A DNA stretch of 64,000 bases from Serratia proteamaculans_D (GTDB taxonomy: Bacteria; Pseudomonadota; Gammaproteobacteria; Enterobacterales; Enterobacteriaceae): assembly GCF_049959315.1 (NCBI RefSeq), contig NZ_CP188201.1, one strand, 5' to 3'. Shown in pieces: positions 43,244-52,353 of this stretch. Numbering within the stretch: position 1 is the first letter of the stretch; every line of letters starts with the position of its first letter. A program made the position numbers and the translations under genes. The notes under the pieces were generated by a model that saw nothing but the letters and a program-made list of their open reading frames with translations, was not told where the DNA came from and searched no databases.

Positions 43244-44392
43244 ATGAAAACGCTGAAGAAAGTGGTTATTGCCCCAGACTCGTTTAAAGAGAGCCTGAGT
43301 GCGATGGAGGTGGCCGAGGCCATCGAACGCGGATTCCGCCAGATTTACCCGCAGGTGCAGTATGTAAAATTGCCGATGGCGGACGGCGGCGAAGGTACGG
43401 TGGATTCGATGGTGGCGGCTACCGGCGGAGAAATTGTCAGGGTTGAGGTCACCGGCCCGTTGGGTCAGTCAGTCTCTGCCTTTTACGGCTTGCTGGGAGA
43501 GGGGGAAACTGCCGTTATCGAGATGGCGGCCGCTTCCGGCCTGCATTTGGCGCCCAAGGGACAGCGCGATCCGCGTATTACCACCAGTTACGGTACCGGT
43601 GAACTGATCCTGGCGGCGCTGGAACGCGGCGTGAAGGCGATTATTCTGGGCATCGGCGGCAGCGCCACCAACGACGGCGGTGCCGGTATGATGCAGGCGC
43701 TGGGTGCCAGGCTGCTGGATGATCAACAGCAACCGCTGCCGCCGGGTGGCGCGGCGCTGGCCCGGTTAGCGCAAATTGATCTTTCAGCGGTCGACCCACG
43801 CCTGCAGCAGGTGAGCGTGACGGCCGCCTGTGACGTGGATAACCCTTTATGTGGCCCTCATGGGGCTTCGGCGGTGTTTGGCCCGCAGAAGGGGGCCACG
43901 CCGGAGATGGTGACGCAGTTGGACTCGGCACTAAACCATTTTGGCCGTTTGCTGCAGCAGGCCACTGGCCGTGAGGTGCTCAATGCACCGGGCGCCGGTG
44001 CCGCGGGCGGAATGGGGGCGGCTCTGCTCGGCATGCTCAACGCTCGGTTACGGCCAGGCATTGAGATCGTGATTGAAACTTTGCGGCTGGAAGAGGCGCT
44101 TCACGACGCCGATCTGGTGATTACCGGAGAGGGGCGACTGGACAGCCAGTCGATCCACGGCAAAACGCCGATTGGTGTGGCAAGGGTAGCCAAACGCTAT
44201 GGCTTGCCGGTGATCGGCATTGCCGGCAGCCTGTCGAAAGATTATCAGGTGGTGCACCAGCATGGCATTGACGCGGCCTTTTCTGTGCTTGACCGTGTCG
44301 TCACGCTGGAAGAAGCCCTGACGGACGCGGCCGATAATCTTGAGGTCACGGCCCGTAATGTGGCGGCGGTCTGGAAGCTGGCGCAATCCTGA
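43244..44392 (+). CDS. glxK: Glycerate kinase
   Basis: 382 residues of the GarK/GlxK family, starting MKTLKKVVIAPDSFKESLSA. Conserved segments are MADGGEGTVDSMV, TSYGTGELI, GIGGSATNDGGAGMMQALG and TGEGRLDSQSIHGKTPIGVA. It phosphorylates D-glycerate to 2-phosphoglycerate, feeding glycolysis. It lies 9 bp downstream of the permease. GarK and GlxK cannot be separated safely by eye; the symbol is the closest guess. Confidence 0.85.
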   Translation: MKTLKKVVIAPDSFKESLSAMEVAEAIERGFRQIYPQVQYVKLPMADGGEGTVDSMVAATGGEIVRVEVTGPLGQSVSAFYGLLGEGETAVIEMAAASGLHLAPKGQRDPRITTSYGTGELILAALERGVKAIILGIGGSATNDGGAGMMQALGARLLDDQQQPLPPGGAALARLAQIDLSAVDPRLQQVSVTAACDVDNPLCGPHGASAVFGPQKGATPEMVTQLDSALNHFGRLLQQATGREVLNAPGAGAAGGMGAALLGMLNARLRPGIEIVIETLRLEEALHDADLVITGEGRLDSQSIHGKTPIGVARVAKRYGLPVIGIAGSLSKDYQVVHQHGIDAAFSVLDRVVTLEEALTDAADNLEVTARNVAAVWKLAQS

Positions 44393-44469
44393 GGTTCATA
44401 CGCTTTACCTGTTGCTGATATCGGTTCCGATGGGGCGCTTTTCCGTTACAATGGGCGCCATTAATTGAC

Positions 44470-44500
44470 GTTAACCCCCTGACCCAGAACGGGGGTTAAC
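44470..44500 (+). other. Strong hairpin in the hemH leader
   Basis: A perfect 10-bp inverted repeat GTTAACCCCC / GGGGGTTAAC with an 11-base loop lies 26 bp before the hemH start. It has no T run, so it is not a standard terminator. It could be a transcript-stabilising or regulatory structure in the 5' leader. Confidence 0.6.
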
Positions 44501-44525
44501 TTGCAAGGAACCAAGGGGAACTGTG

Positions 44526-45488
44526 ATGAAGCAAGAGAAACATGGAGTATTGCTGGTGAACCTGGGCACGCCGGATGCTCCGACCTCGTCGGCGGTAAAA
44601 CGCTATCTAAAGGAATTCCTCAGTGACGACCGCGTGGTGGATACGGCCCCTCTGATTTGGTGGCCGATCCTCAACGGCGCCATCTTGCCGATCCGTTCAC
44701 CGCGGGTCGCCAAGTTGTATCAGTCGGTATGGATGGATGAAGGTTCTCCGTTGCTGGTTTACAGCCGCCGCCAGCAGCGCGCGCTGGCCGCACGTATGCC
44801 CAACACGCCGGTTGAACTGGGTATGAGCTACGGCTCCCCAAGCCTGGCCGAGGCGATTGACAAGCTGCTGGCGCAAGGCGTGACCAATCTGGTGGTGTTG
44901 CCGCTGTACCCGCAATACTCCTGCTCGACCAGCGCCGCGGTGTGGGACGGTGTGGCCCGCGTACTGAAAGGGTATCGCCGTCTGCCGTCAGTCAGTTTTA
45001 TCCGCGACTATGCCGAGCACCCGGCCTATATTGCCGCGCTGCGTCAGAGCGTTGAGCGGTCGTTTGCCGAACATGGTCAACCGGATAGGCTGGTCCTGTC
45101 GTTCCACGGCATTCCCAAGCGTTATGTGCGTCTCGGTGATGACTACTCGCAGCGCTGCGAAGATACGCTACGGGCTTTGACCGATACCTTGCCACTGGCA
45201 GCGGATCGGGTCATGTTGACCTACCAGTCGCGCTTTGGCCGTGAGCCCTGGCTGACGCCTTATACCGACGAAACCCTCAAAGGCCTGCCGGCTCAGGGCG
45301 TTAAGCATATTCAGCTGATCTGCCCCGGCTTCTCGGCCGACTGCCTGGAAACGCTGGAGGAGATCAAGGAGCAAAACCGCGAGATCTTCCTTAAGGCCGG
45401 CGGTGAGAAGTTCGAGTACATTTCAGCGCTCAACGACGAGCCGGCGCACATTGATATGATGCAGCAACTGGTGGCACAGCGCCTCTGA
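44526..45488 (+). CDS. hemH: Ferrochelatase
   Basis: 320 residues from the ATG at 44526 (a GTG one codon earlier is possible), as in E. coli. The active-site His lies in LSFHGIPKRY and the conserved Glu region in CPGFSADCLETLEEI. It inserts ferrous iron into protoporphyrin IX, the last step of protohaem synthesis, at the inner face of the membrane. It sits between the glycerate block and gsk; aes of E. coli is absent. Confidence 0.96.
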   Translation: MKQEKHGVLLVNLGTPDAPTSSAVKRYLKEFLSDDRVVDTAPLIWWPILNGAILPIRSPRVAKLYQSVWMDEGSPLLVYSRRQQRALAARMPNTPVELGMSYGSPSLAEAIDKLLAQGVTNLVVLPLYPQYSCSTSAAVWDGVARVLKGYRRLPSVSFIRDYAEHPAYIAALRQSVERSFAEHGQPDRLVLSFHGIPKRYVRLGDDYSQRCEDTLRALTDTLPLAADRVMLTYQSRFGREPWLTPYTDETLKGLPAQGVKHIQLICPGFSADCLETLEEIKEQNREIFLKAGGEKFEYISALNDEPAHIDMMQQLVAQRL

Positions 45489-45579
45489 TCCTCAGAACGC
45501 AAAATGGTGACAGCCATCATCAATCGGGCAGGAATGTGCTAACATTCTCTGCCTGTTAACTGCCACTGCCGCCAATTAA

Positions 45580-46884
45580 ATGAAATTTCCTGGTAAACGT
45601 AAGTCCAAACACTATTTTCCGGTGAACGCCCGCGATCCGCTCTTGCAGCAGGCTCAGCCCGAAAATGAAATCAGCACCTCTTATGTCGTCGGTATTGACC
45701 AGACGCTGGTGGATATCGAAGCCAAAGTGGACGACAGCTTCGTCCAGCGCTATGGCCTGAGTCTGGGACATTCTCTGGTGATCGAGGATGACGTCGCCGA
45801 GGCGCTGTATCAGGAATTGATCGACAACAATTTAATCACCCATCAGTTTGCCGGCGGTACCATCGGCAATACTTTGCACAACTATTCCGTGCTGGCGGAT
45901 GACCGTTCGGTGCTGCTTGGCGTGATGTGCAGCAATATCAAGATTGGCAGCTACGCCTACCGCTATCTGTGCAATACCTCCAGCCGTACCGATCTTAACC
46001 ACCTGCAGGCGGTTGACGGTGCCATTGGGCGCTGCTTCACCCTGATCGGTGAAAGCGGTGAGCGCACCTTCGCCATCAGCCCTGGGCAGATGAACCAACT
46101 GCGGCCGGAAAGCGTGACGGAAGAGGTGATTGCCGGTGCCTCGGCATTGGTGCTGACGTCCTACCTGGTGCGTTGCAAGGAAGGTGAACCTATGCCGGCA
46201 GCTACCATGCAGGCGATCGAGTTTGCCAAAAAGCACGATGTGCCGGTGGTACTGACGCTCGGTACCAAGTACGTGATCGCCGACAACCCGCAGTGGTGGC
46301 GCGACTTCCTGAAACAGCACGTTTCTATCCTGGCGATGAACGAAGATGAAGCGCTGGAGCTGACCGGGCTGAGCGATCCGCTGACGGCTTCTGATATGGC
46401 GCTGGAGTGGGTCGATCTGGTGTTGTGCACAGCCGGGCCAAGCGGCCTGTATATGGCGGGCTACACCGAAGAGGCCAACAAGCGAGAAACTCAGCATCCG
46501 CTGTTGCCGGGGCATATCGCCGAATTCAACCGCTATGAGTTCAGCCGCGCGATGCGTCGTGAAAGCTGCGAGACCCCGTTCCGCATCTATTCGCACATTG
46601 CACCCTACATGGGCGGGCCGGAAAAAATCATGAACACCAACGGTGCCGGTGATGGGGCGTTGTCAGCGCTGCTGCATGATATTGCCGCCAACGGCTTTCA
46701 CCGCAATAACGTGCCGAACTCCAGCAAGCACGTTCGCAGTTACCTGACTTACTCCTCGCTGGCGCAGGTGTGTAAATACGCCAACCGCGTCAGCTATCAG
46801 GTGCTGAACCAGCATTCACCGCGTCTGACGCGCGGCTTGCCGGAACGGGAAGACAGCCTGGAAGAGTCTTACTGGGAACGGTAA
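45580..46884 (+). CDS. gsk: Inosine-guanosine kinase
   Basis: 434 residues of the PfkB ribokinase family, matching E. coli Gsk from MKFPGKRKSKHYFPVNARDP onward. The C-terminal anion-hole motif NTNGAGDGALSALL carries the catalytic Asp. It phosphorylates guanosine and inosine for purine salvage. A bidirectional terminator follows. Confidence 0.95.
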   Translation: MKFPGKRKSKHYFPVNARDPLLQQAQPENEISTSYVVGIDQTLVDIEAKVDDSFVQRYGLSLGHSLVIEDDVAEALYQELIDNNLITHQFAGGTIGNTLHNYSVLADDRSVLLGVMCSNIKIGSYAYRYLCNTSSRTDLNHLQAVDGAIGRCFTLIGESGERTFAISPGQMNQLRPESVTEEVIAGASALVLTSYLVRCKEGEPMPAATMQAIEFAKKHDVPVVLTLGTKYVIADNPQWWRDFLKQHVSILAMNEDEALELTGLSDPLTASDMALEWVDLVLCTAGPSGLYMAGYTEEANKRETQHPLLPGHIAEFNRYEFSRAMRRESCETPFRIYSHIAPYMGGPEKIMNTNGAGDGALSALLHDIAANGFHRNNVPNSSKHVRSYLTYSSLAQVCKYANRVSYQVLNQHSPRLTRGLPEREDSLEESYWER

Positions 46885-46887
46885 AAA

Positions 46888-46918
46888 ATAAAAAGGTCCG
46901 GCGAGCCGGACCTTTTTT
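46888..46918. terminator. Bidirectional terminator between gsk and ybaL
   Basis: The stem AAAAGGTCCGG / CCGGACCTTTT with a short loop has T runs on both strands. It separates the convergent genes gsk and ybaL. Confidence 0.92.
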
Positions 46919-46933
46919 ACATCGCTTGTCACA

Positions 46934-48625
46934 TCAGATCGGGCAGCCGCCCATTTTCTCTTCTTCAGTCAGCGTATCCAGCTTAAGGATATTCAGCATG
47001 CTGTTGGCGATTTCCCGTTCACCCATCACCACCTGATCCGCCCCGCGATCGGAGATATACGACACTTCATCATCGTAGTGCGCTCGGGCGATAATCTCGA
47101 TGTTCGGCCGCTTGGTTCGTGCAGAGGCTACGATCTCACCGGCTTCGTAACCGTTGGGGATGGTCAACAGCAGCCAGCGTGCGCAATCCAGCCGTGCCAG
47201 ATCCATCACTTCCGGATTGGCGGCGTTGCCCAGCACCGTTTTAATGCCCTGTTCACGCAGCGCTTCCACCCGTGGCCGTGAGTTTTCGATCACCACCAGC
47301 GGAATACCGGCTTCGGCCAGCTTGGCCCCCAACAGACTGCCGACGCGGCCATAGCCAACCACCAGCGCGTGGTTGCACATATCGACCGGGATCTGCTTCT
47401 CGTCTTCTACCGCTTCTTCCAGGATTTGGTCTTCAATGGTCTCGGTCTTGGCCAGATAACGTTCGAGCAGGGTGAACAGCAGCGGGTTAAGCATGATCGA
47501 CAAAATGGCCCCGGCCAGCACCAGATTACGACCGTGCTCCGACATCATGCCCAGCGTGATCCCGAGCCCTGCAAGAATGAAGGCGAACTCGCCAATCTGC
47601 GCCAGACTGGCGGAGATGGTCAGCGCTGTGCGTTTGGAGTGGCCGAACATTTTCACCAGCAGGAATGCGGCCGCCGATTTACCGAACACGATAATCGCCA
47701 GCGTTGCCAGCACCGCCAGAGGCTCGTTGATCAGGATCATCGGATCAAACAGCATGCCGACCGAGACAAAGAACAGCACGGCGAAGGCATCGCGCAGCGG
47801 TAAGGTGTCGTGGGCCGCTCGATGGCTCAGCTCAGACTCATTGAGCACCATACCGGCAAAGAAGGCCCCCAGGGCAAAGGAAACATCGAACAGCTTCACC
47901 GCGCCGTAGGCAATGCCGAGTGCCAATGCCAACACCGCCAGGGTAAAGAGTTCACGTGAGCCGGTACTGGCGGTTTTCGCCAGGATCCAGGGTACCAGGC
48001 GACGGCCAACCACAATCATCAGCGCGATAAAAGCGATGACTTTACCAATGGTCACAGCCAACTCAATCAGTAACTGGCCGCTGCTGGCGTTGTTATTGCC
48101 AAGCATATTGCCGAACGCCGGCAGCAATACCAGCGTCAGCACCATCGCCAGGTCTTCCACGATCAGCCAGCCGATGGCGATTTGCCCACGCTGGCTATCA
48201 ATCAACTGGCGTTCTTCCAGCGCACGCAGCAGTACCACGGTACTGGCGGTGGATAAGCAAAGCCCGAACACCAGACCGGAAATCAAATCCCAGCCGAGCA
48301 GTTTCGACAGCCCCATGCCCAGCAAGGTGGCCACGGCAATCTGGGCCACGGCACCGGGAATGGCGATATGTTTTACTGCGAGGAGGTCTTTAAGAGAGAA
48401 GTGGAGGCCAACACCAAACATCAACAAAATCACGCCGATTTCCGCCAGTTCAGGAGCCAGCGAGGTGTCGGCAACAAAACCGGGGGTAAAAGGGCCGGCG
48501 AGCACGCCTGCGGCAAGGTACCCGACCAGCGGGGAAATGCGCAGGCGATTGGCCAGCATACCGAGGAGGAAGGCGAGGACCAAGCCTCCGACAATGGTGG
48601 TGATTAACGGTGTTGAATTATGCAT
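46934..48625 (-). CDS. ybaL: Kef/CPA2-type cation:proton antiporter YbaL
   Basis: 563 residues. The N-terminal CPA2 domain has about twelve transmembrane helices (residues 5-390), with FALGAFFAGMVLNESE and ALRDAFAVLFF-type conserved regions. The C-terminal RCK_N nucleotide-binding domain (about 415-535) begins NHALVVGYGRVGSLLG. The cytoplasmic C-terminus ends EEEKMGGCPI. It probably exchanges a monovalent cation (potassium is typical) for protons; the physiological substrate is unproven. Confidence 0.93.
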   Translation of the reverse strand: MHNSTPLITTIVGGLVLAFLLGMLANRLRISPLVGYLAAGVLAGPFTPGFVADTSLAPELAEIGVILLMFGVGLHFSLKDLLAVKHIAIPGAVAQIAVATLLGMGLSKLLGWDLISGLVFGLCLSTASTVVLLRALEERQLIDSQRGQIAIGWLIVEDLAMVLTLVLLPAFGNMLGNNNASSGQLLIELAVTIGKVIAFIALMIVVGRRLVPWILAKTASTGSRELFTLAVLALALGIAYGAVKLFDVSFALGAFFAGMVLNESELSHRAAHDTLPLRDAFAVLFFVSVGMLFDPMILINEPLAVLATLAIIVFGKSAAAFLLVKMFGHSKRTALTISASLAQIGEFAFILAGLGITLGMMSEHGRNLVLAGAILSIMLNPLLFTLLERYLAKTETIEDQILEEAVEDEKQIPVDMCNHALVVGYGRVGSLLGAKLAEAGIPLVVIENSRPRVEALREQGIKTVLGNAANPEVMDLARLDCARWLLLTIPNGYEAGEIVASARTKRPNIEIIARAHYDDEVSYISDRGADQVVMGEREIANSMLNILKLDTLTEEEKMGGCPI

Positions 48626-48830
48626 CCAGACTCCTTCTAGCTATGCATTGCAGCAGAGGGGAAACGCAACAGAGTTACGAAAAGATACATTTAGTTTATT
48701 GCATTTGTTCGCGACGTGCTTGGCTAAATATAGCTATTTTGCGAAAAAGCAGAGGATTCCACTTTTGGTGTGTCAATGAGGAGATTTAACACTTAATAAG
48801 TCAAATAATATGGATTTGTGTGGGAGATGA

Positions 48831-48858
48831 CCCGGTTTGGCGATGAATTCAAACCGGG
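48831..48858 (-). terminator. Hairpin after fsr, weak terminator candidate
   Basis: A perfect 9-bp stem CCCGGTTTG / CAAACCGGG with a 10-base loop lies 12 bp beyond the fsr stop on the minus strand. No T run follows on either strand, so termination activity is uncertain. Confidence 0.45.
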
Positions 48859-48870
48859 CCTGTAGCAGGG

Positions 48871-50091
48871 TTATTGTGAGTTATGGTCCATATTGGGCAG
48901 CAATGCGGTAATAATGCCGATCAGTGGCAGGAAAGCACAGATTTGGTAGACCAGCTCTATACTGGTCAAATCTGCGACATAACCAAGAACTGCCGCACCT
49001 AACCCCCCCATGCCAAAAGCAAAACCGAAGAATAAGCCGGAAACCATGCCCACTTTACCTGGGATCAGTTCCTGAGCGTAAACCAGAATGGCAGAAAATG
49101 CCGAGGCGAGGATTACCCCTATAAACACCGTTAAAATGCCGGTCCAATACAGAGATACATAGGGTAAAACAAGCGTGAATGGGGCTGCGCCAAGAATGGA
49201 GCCCCAAATAACACGTTTTCGACCTATCTTGTCGCCAAGAGGCCCACCAATAATGGTACCTGCGGCTACAGCGAACAGAAATGCAAACAGGTGAAATTGA
49301 GCATTTTGTACTGAAACACCGAACTTGTGTATCAGATAAAAGGTGTAATAGCTGCTAATGCTGGCCAAATAGAAGTATTTGGAGAAAATTAGCACCAGCA
49401 GGATGCCGATGGCATAGGTAACCGTACGTTTCGACAGCGGTTTCGCCAAAGAGGCCGTTTTAGGCTGGCCTTTTGTTGCCCGATGCTGCTGTTGATACCA
49501 TTTACTGACCTGCAACAGCACCACAATGGCCAGCAGCGCTGCCAGGGAGAACCAGGCGACGTTACCCTTGCCGTAAGGGGCAATAATCAGCGCTGCCAGC
49601 AATGGCCCAAGGGAGCTGCCAAAGTTACCGCCCACCTGGAACAGTGACTGTGCCAGGCCATGTCGGCCACCGGAAGCCATCCGCGCTACACGGGAAGATT
49701 CCGGATGGAATACCGAAGAACCGGTACCGACCAGGGCCGCCGCCAACAGGACCAGCGGGAAGGTATTGGCCACGGACAGCAGCAGCAGCCCGCACAGGGT
49801 AAAACCCATGCCGATGGGCAGCGAATAAGGCTGTGGATGTTTATCCGTGTAGTAGCCGATCAGCGGCTGCAATAAGGACGCCGTGAGCTGGTAGGTCAGA
49901 GTAATCATGCCGATCTGCACGAAGCTGAGGCTGAAGTCAGCCTGCAGGATCGGGTAAATCGCCAGGATCAGCGATTGAATCATGTCGTTGAGCAGGTGAG
50001 AGACGCTGATGGCACCGAGAATCGAGAATGCAGTCCCTTTAACCGCACTGCCCTTGGCCGGTGTCAGGGCGGTTTCGCTACGGTCGGTCAT
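48871..50091 (-). CDS. fsr: MFS transporter, fosmidomycin resistance protein
   Basis: 406 residues from the ATG at 50091, equal in length to E. coli Fsr; upstream in-frame codons give only a TTG start. Twelve transmembrane helices are present, with family segments SHLLNDMIQSLILAIYPIL, SSVFHPESSRVARMASGG and LGDKIGRKRVIWGS. It exports fosmidomycin and related compounds by proton antiport. It is divergent from ushA, as in E. coli. Confidence 0.94.
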   Translation of the reverse strand: MTDRSETALTPAKGSAVKGTAFSILGAISVSHLLNDMIQSLILAIYPILQADFSLSFVQIGMITLTYQLTASLLQPLIGYYTDKHPQPYSLPIGMGFTLCGLLLLSVANTFPLVLLAAALVGTGSSVFHPESSRVARMASGGRHGLAQSLFQVGGNFGSSLGPLLAALIIAPYGKGNVAWFSLAALLAIVVLLQVSKWYQQQHRATKGQPKTASLAKPLSKRTVTYAIGILLVLIFSKYFYLASISSYYTFYLIHKFGVSVQNAQFHLFAFLFAVAAGTIIGGPLGDKIGRKRVIWGSILGAAPFTLVLPYVSLYWTGILTVFIGVILASAFSAILVYAQELIPGKVGMVSGLFFGFAFGMGGLGAAVLGYVADLTSIELVYQICAFLPLIGIITALLPNMDHNSQ

Positions 50092-50273
50092 TTTATTATT
50101 AGCCTGGTAAGTTTTAGAGGACAGAGCAGATATCTTAGGCAAGTTGTTTAAAATTTACCATATCCGACATAATTTGACGCACATCGCAAAAATTTGAAAT
50201 TAGTTACCTTTGTTTCGCGCTACAATTTCGACCATCTCTAAAAAAACAGTTAATTATCATATGGAGTTCCGCC

Positions 50274-51929
50274 ATGCGCTTTTCGTTAAAGACCACCGCA
50301 TGCGCTTTGGCCGTGTCCCTGACTTTCCTGTCGGGAGCCGCCAGCGCCTGGGAAAAGGATAAGACCTACGACATCACCATTTTGCATACCAACGATCACC
50401 ACGGCCATTTCTGGCAGAACGACCATGGTGAATATGGTCTGGGCGCACAAAAAACGCTGGTGGACAGCATTCGCCAGGAGGTCGCGGCCAAGGGCGGCAG
50501 CCTGTTATTGCTGTCGGGCGGTGATATTAATACCGGCGTGCCGGAATCCGATCTGCAGGATGCCGAGCCGGACTTCCGTGGTATGAATCTGGTGGGCTAT
50601 GACGCGATGGCGATCGGCAACCATGAATTCGACAATCCGCTCAGCGTGTTGCGTCAGCAGGAAAAGTGGGCCACCTTCCCGTTGTTGTCGGCCAATATCT
50701 ATCAGAAAAGCACCCAGCAGCGCCTGTTCAAACCCTATGCCTTGTTCGATAAGCAGGGCATCAAGATTGCGGTGATCGGCCTGACGACCGATGACACCTC
50801 CAAGATTGGCAACCCGGAATATTTCACCGACATTGAGTTCCACGTGCCGGCGCAGGAAGCCAAACAGGTGGTGGAGCAACTGCGCAAGGACGAGAAACCG
50901 GACGTGATCATCGCCGCGACCCACATGGGCCATTACGATGACGGCAACCATGGCTCCAATGCGCCCGGTGACGTAGAAATGGCGCGCAGCCTGCCTGCCG
51001 GCTATCTGGATATGATCGTCGGTGGCCACTCGCAGGATCCGGTTTGTATGGCCGGTGAGAACCACAAACAGGTGGATTATGTGCCGGGCACTCCGTGCTC
51101 GCCGGATCGTCAGAACGGCACCTGGATTGTGCAGGCGCACGAGTGGGGCAAATACGTGGGCCGTGCCGACTTCCAGTTTCGTAACGGTGAACTGAAGCTG
51201 GTGCATTATCAGCTGATCCCGGTCAATCTTAAGAAAAAAGTAGAAAAAGCCGACGGCACCAGCGAGCGCGTCTATTACACCCAGCAGATCGCGGAAGATG
51301 CATCGATGATGAAACTGCTGACGCCATTCCAGGAAAAGGGCAAGGCGCAGTTGGACGTTAAAATTGGCAGCGTCAATGGCAAGCTGGAAGGCGATCGCAG
51401 CAAGGTGCGCTTTGTTCAGACCAACCTGTCACACGTTCTGCTGGCAGCGCAGATGGAGCGTGCCGAGGCCGACTTTGCCGTAATGAGCGGGGGCGGGGTG
51501 CGTGACTCGATTGAAGCCGGTGACATTACCTATAAAAACGTGCTGAAGGTACAGCCGTTTGGCAACACGCTGGTCTACGTCGAAATGAAAGGCAGCGAGG
51601 TGGAGAAATACCTGGCGACGGTGGCTAATATGAAAGTGGATTCCGGTGCCTATGCACAGTTTGCCAACGTCAGCCTGACGGCGGACGGCAAGCAGGGCGT
51701 CAGCAATGTCAAAATCAAGGGTGAGCCGTTGCAGGCGGATAAAACTTACCGTATGGCCACGCTGAACTTCAATGCGCTGGGCGGTGACGGCTATCCGAAG
51801 CTGGATACTTTGCCAAGCTACGTCAACACCGGCTTTATCGATGCCGAAGTCCTGAAACAGTACATTGAGAAGCACTCACCGCTGGATGCGGCGGCCTATG
51901 AGCCGAAGGGCGAGATTGTTTATAACTAA
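50274..51929 (+). CDS. ushA: Periplasmic UDP-sugar hydrolase / 5'-nucleotidase
   Basis: 551 residues. A signal peptide ends at ASA (about residue 26). The N-terminal dimetal phosphoesterase domain shows HTNDHHGHFW, SGGDIN, GNHEFDNP and GGHSQDP; the C-terminal substrate domain shows the NLSHVLLAAQMERAEADFAVMSGGG region. It hydrolyses nucleotides and UDP-sugars in the periplasm for salvage. The ATG follows ATGGAGTTCCGCC. It is the last backbone gene before the glycosyltransferase island. Confidence 0.96.
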   Translation: MRFSLKTTACALAVSLTFLSGAASAWEKDKTYDITILHTNDHHGHFWQNDHGEYGLGAQKTLVDSIRQEVAAKGGSLLLLSGGDINTGVPESDLQDAEPDFRGMNLVGYDAMAIGNHEFDNPLSVLRQQEKWATFPLLSANIYQKSTQQRLFKPYALFDKQGIKIAVIGLTTDDTSKIGNPEYFTDIEFHVPAQEAKQVVEQLRKDEKPDVIIAATHMGHYDDGNHGSNAPGDVEMARSLPAGYLDMIVGGHSQDPVCMAGENHKQVDYVPGTPCSPDRQNGTWIVQAHEWGKYVGRADFQFRNGELKLVHYQLIPVNLKKKVEKADGTSERVYYTQQIAEDASMMKLLTPFQEKGKAQLDVKIGSVNGKLEGDRSKVRFVQTNLSHVLLAAQMERAEADFAVMSGGGVRDSIEAGDITYKNVLKVQPFGNTLVYVEMKGSEVEKYLATVANMKVDSGAYAQFANVSLTADGKQGVSNVKIKGEPLQADKTYRMATLNFNALGGDGYPKLDTLPSYVNTGFIDAEVLKQYIEKHSPLDAAAYEPKGEIVYN

Positions 51930-52353
51930 CTAAATATAAAGGCGGTTTGTCTTTTTCCAATTTAAGGCAACCGCCCCTTCTGCTCTCTTCAAGCTCCTCG
52001 CACGATACGGTATAAATAACAAGCCGTGTTATACCGCAACAATAGTCCCAAATATCTTCCTTAGATTTTCCAGTCTTACCATAGATAATTAGCATTTTGC
52101 TTATTTTCCCTACTCCTCATCAGTGCTTGCAGCGAAAGTGGCCAAGGATCCGATGGTTACTTGGGGCGCGGTGACTTGAAATACCTACGTGGTGAAACAT
52201 CAGCCTCCAAAGAAAATGTGGGTAAATGTTGACAAATAACCGCAGTAGCCTGTTTTACTTCGAAAATATCATCATTTGAGAAATATCTGAATGTAAAAAA
52301 ATAACTTATGTTATGTACTATCATTAATTGTTGATTCTATTGGGGGATTATTA
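51930..52353. other. Intergenic region at the left edge of the glycosyltransferase island
   Basis: About 420 bp. An imperfect hairpin GGCGGTTTG / CAACCGCC at 51941-51975 may end ushA transcription, but it lacks a T run. From about 52200 the sequence becomes very AT-rich, up to the promoter of the pyruvyltransferase-like gene. No gene, JUMPstart or ops element was recognised. Confidence 0.5.

Noticed and set aside
51835..52095. 86-codon minus-strand frame spanning the ushA end and the intergenic region
   Set aside because: Half of it is antisense to ushA and the rest has no recognisable feature or good ribosome-binding site.
52090..52353. Possible JUMPstart or ops element ahead of the polysaccharide genes
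   Set aside because: No GGCGGTAG core or JUMPstart-like sequence is present in this region.
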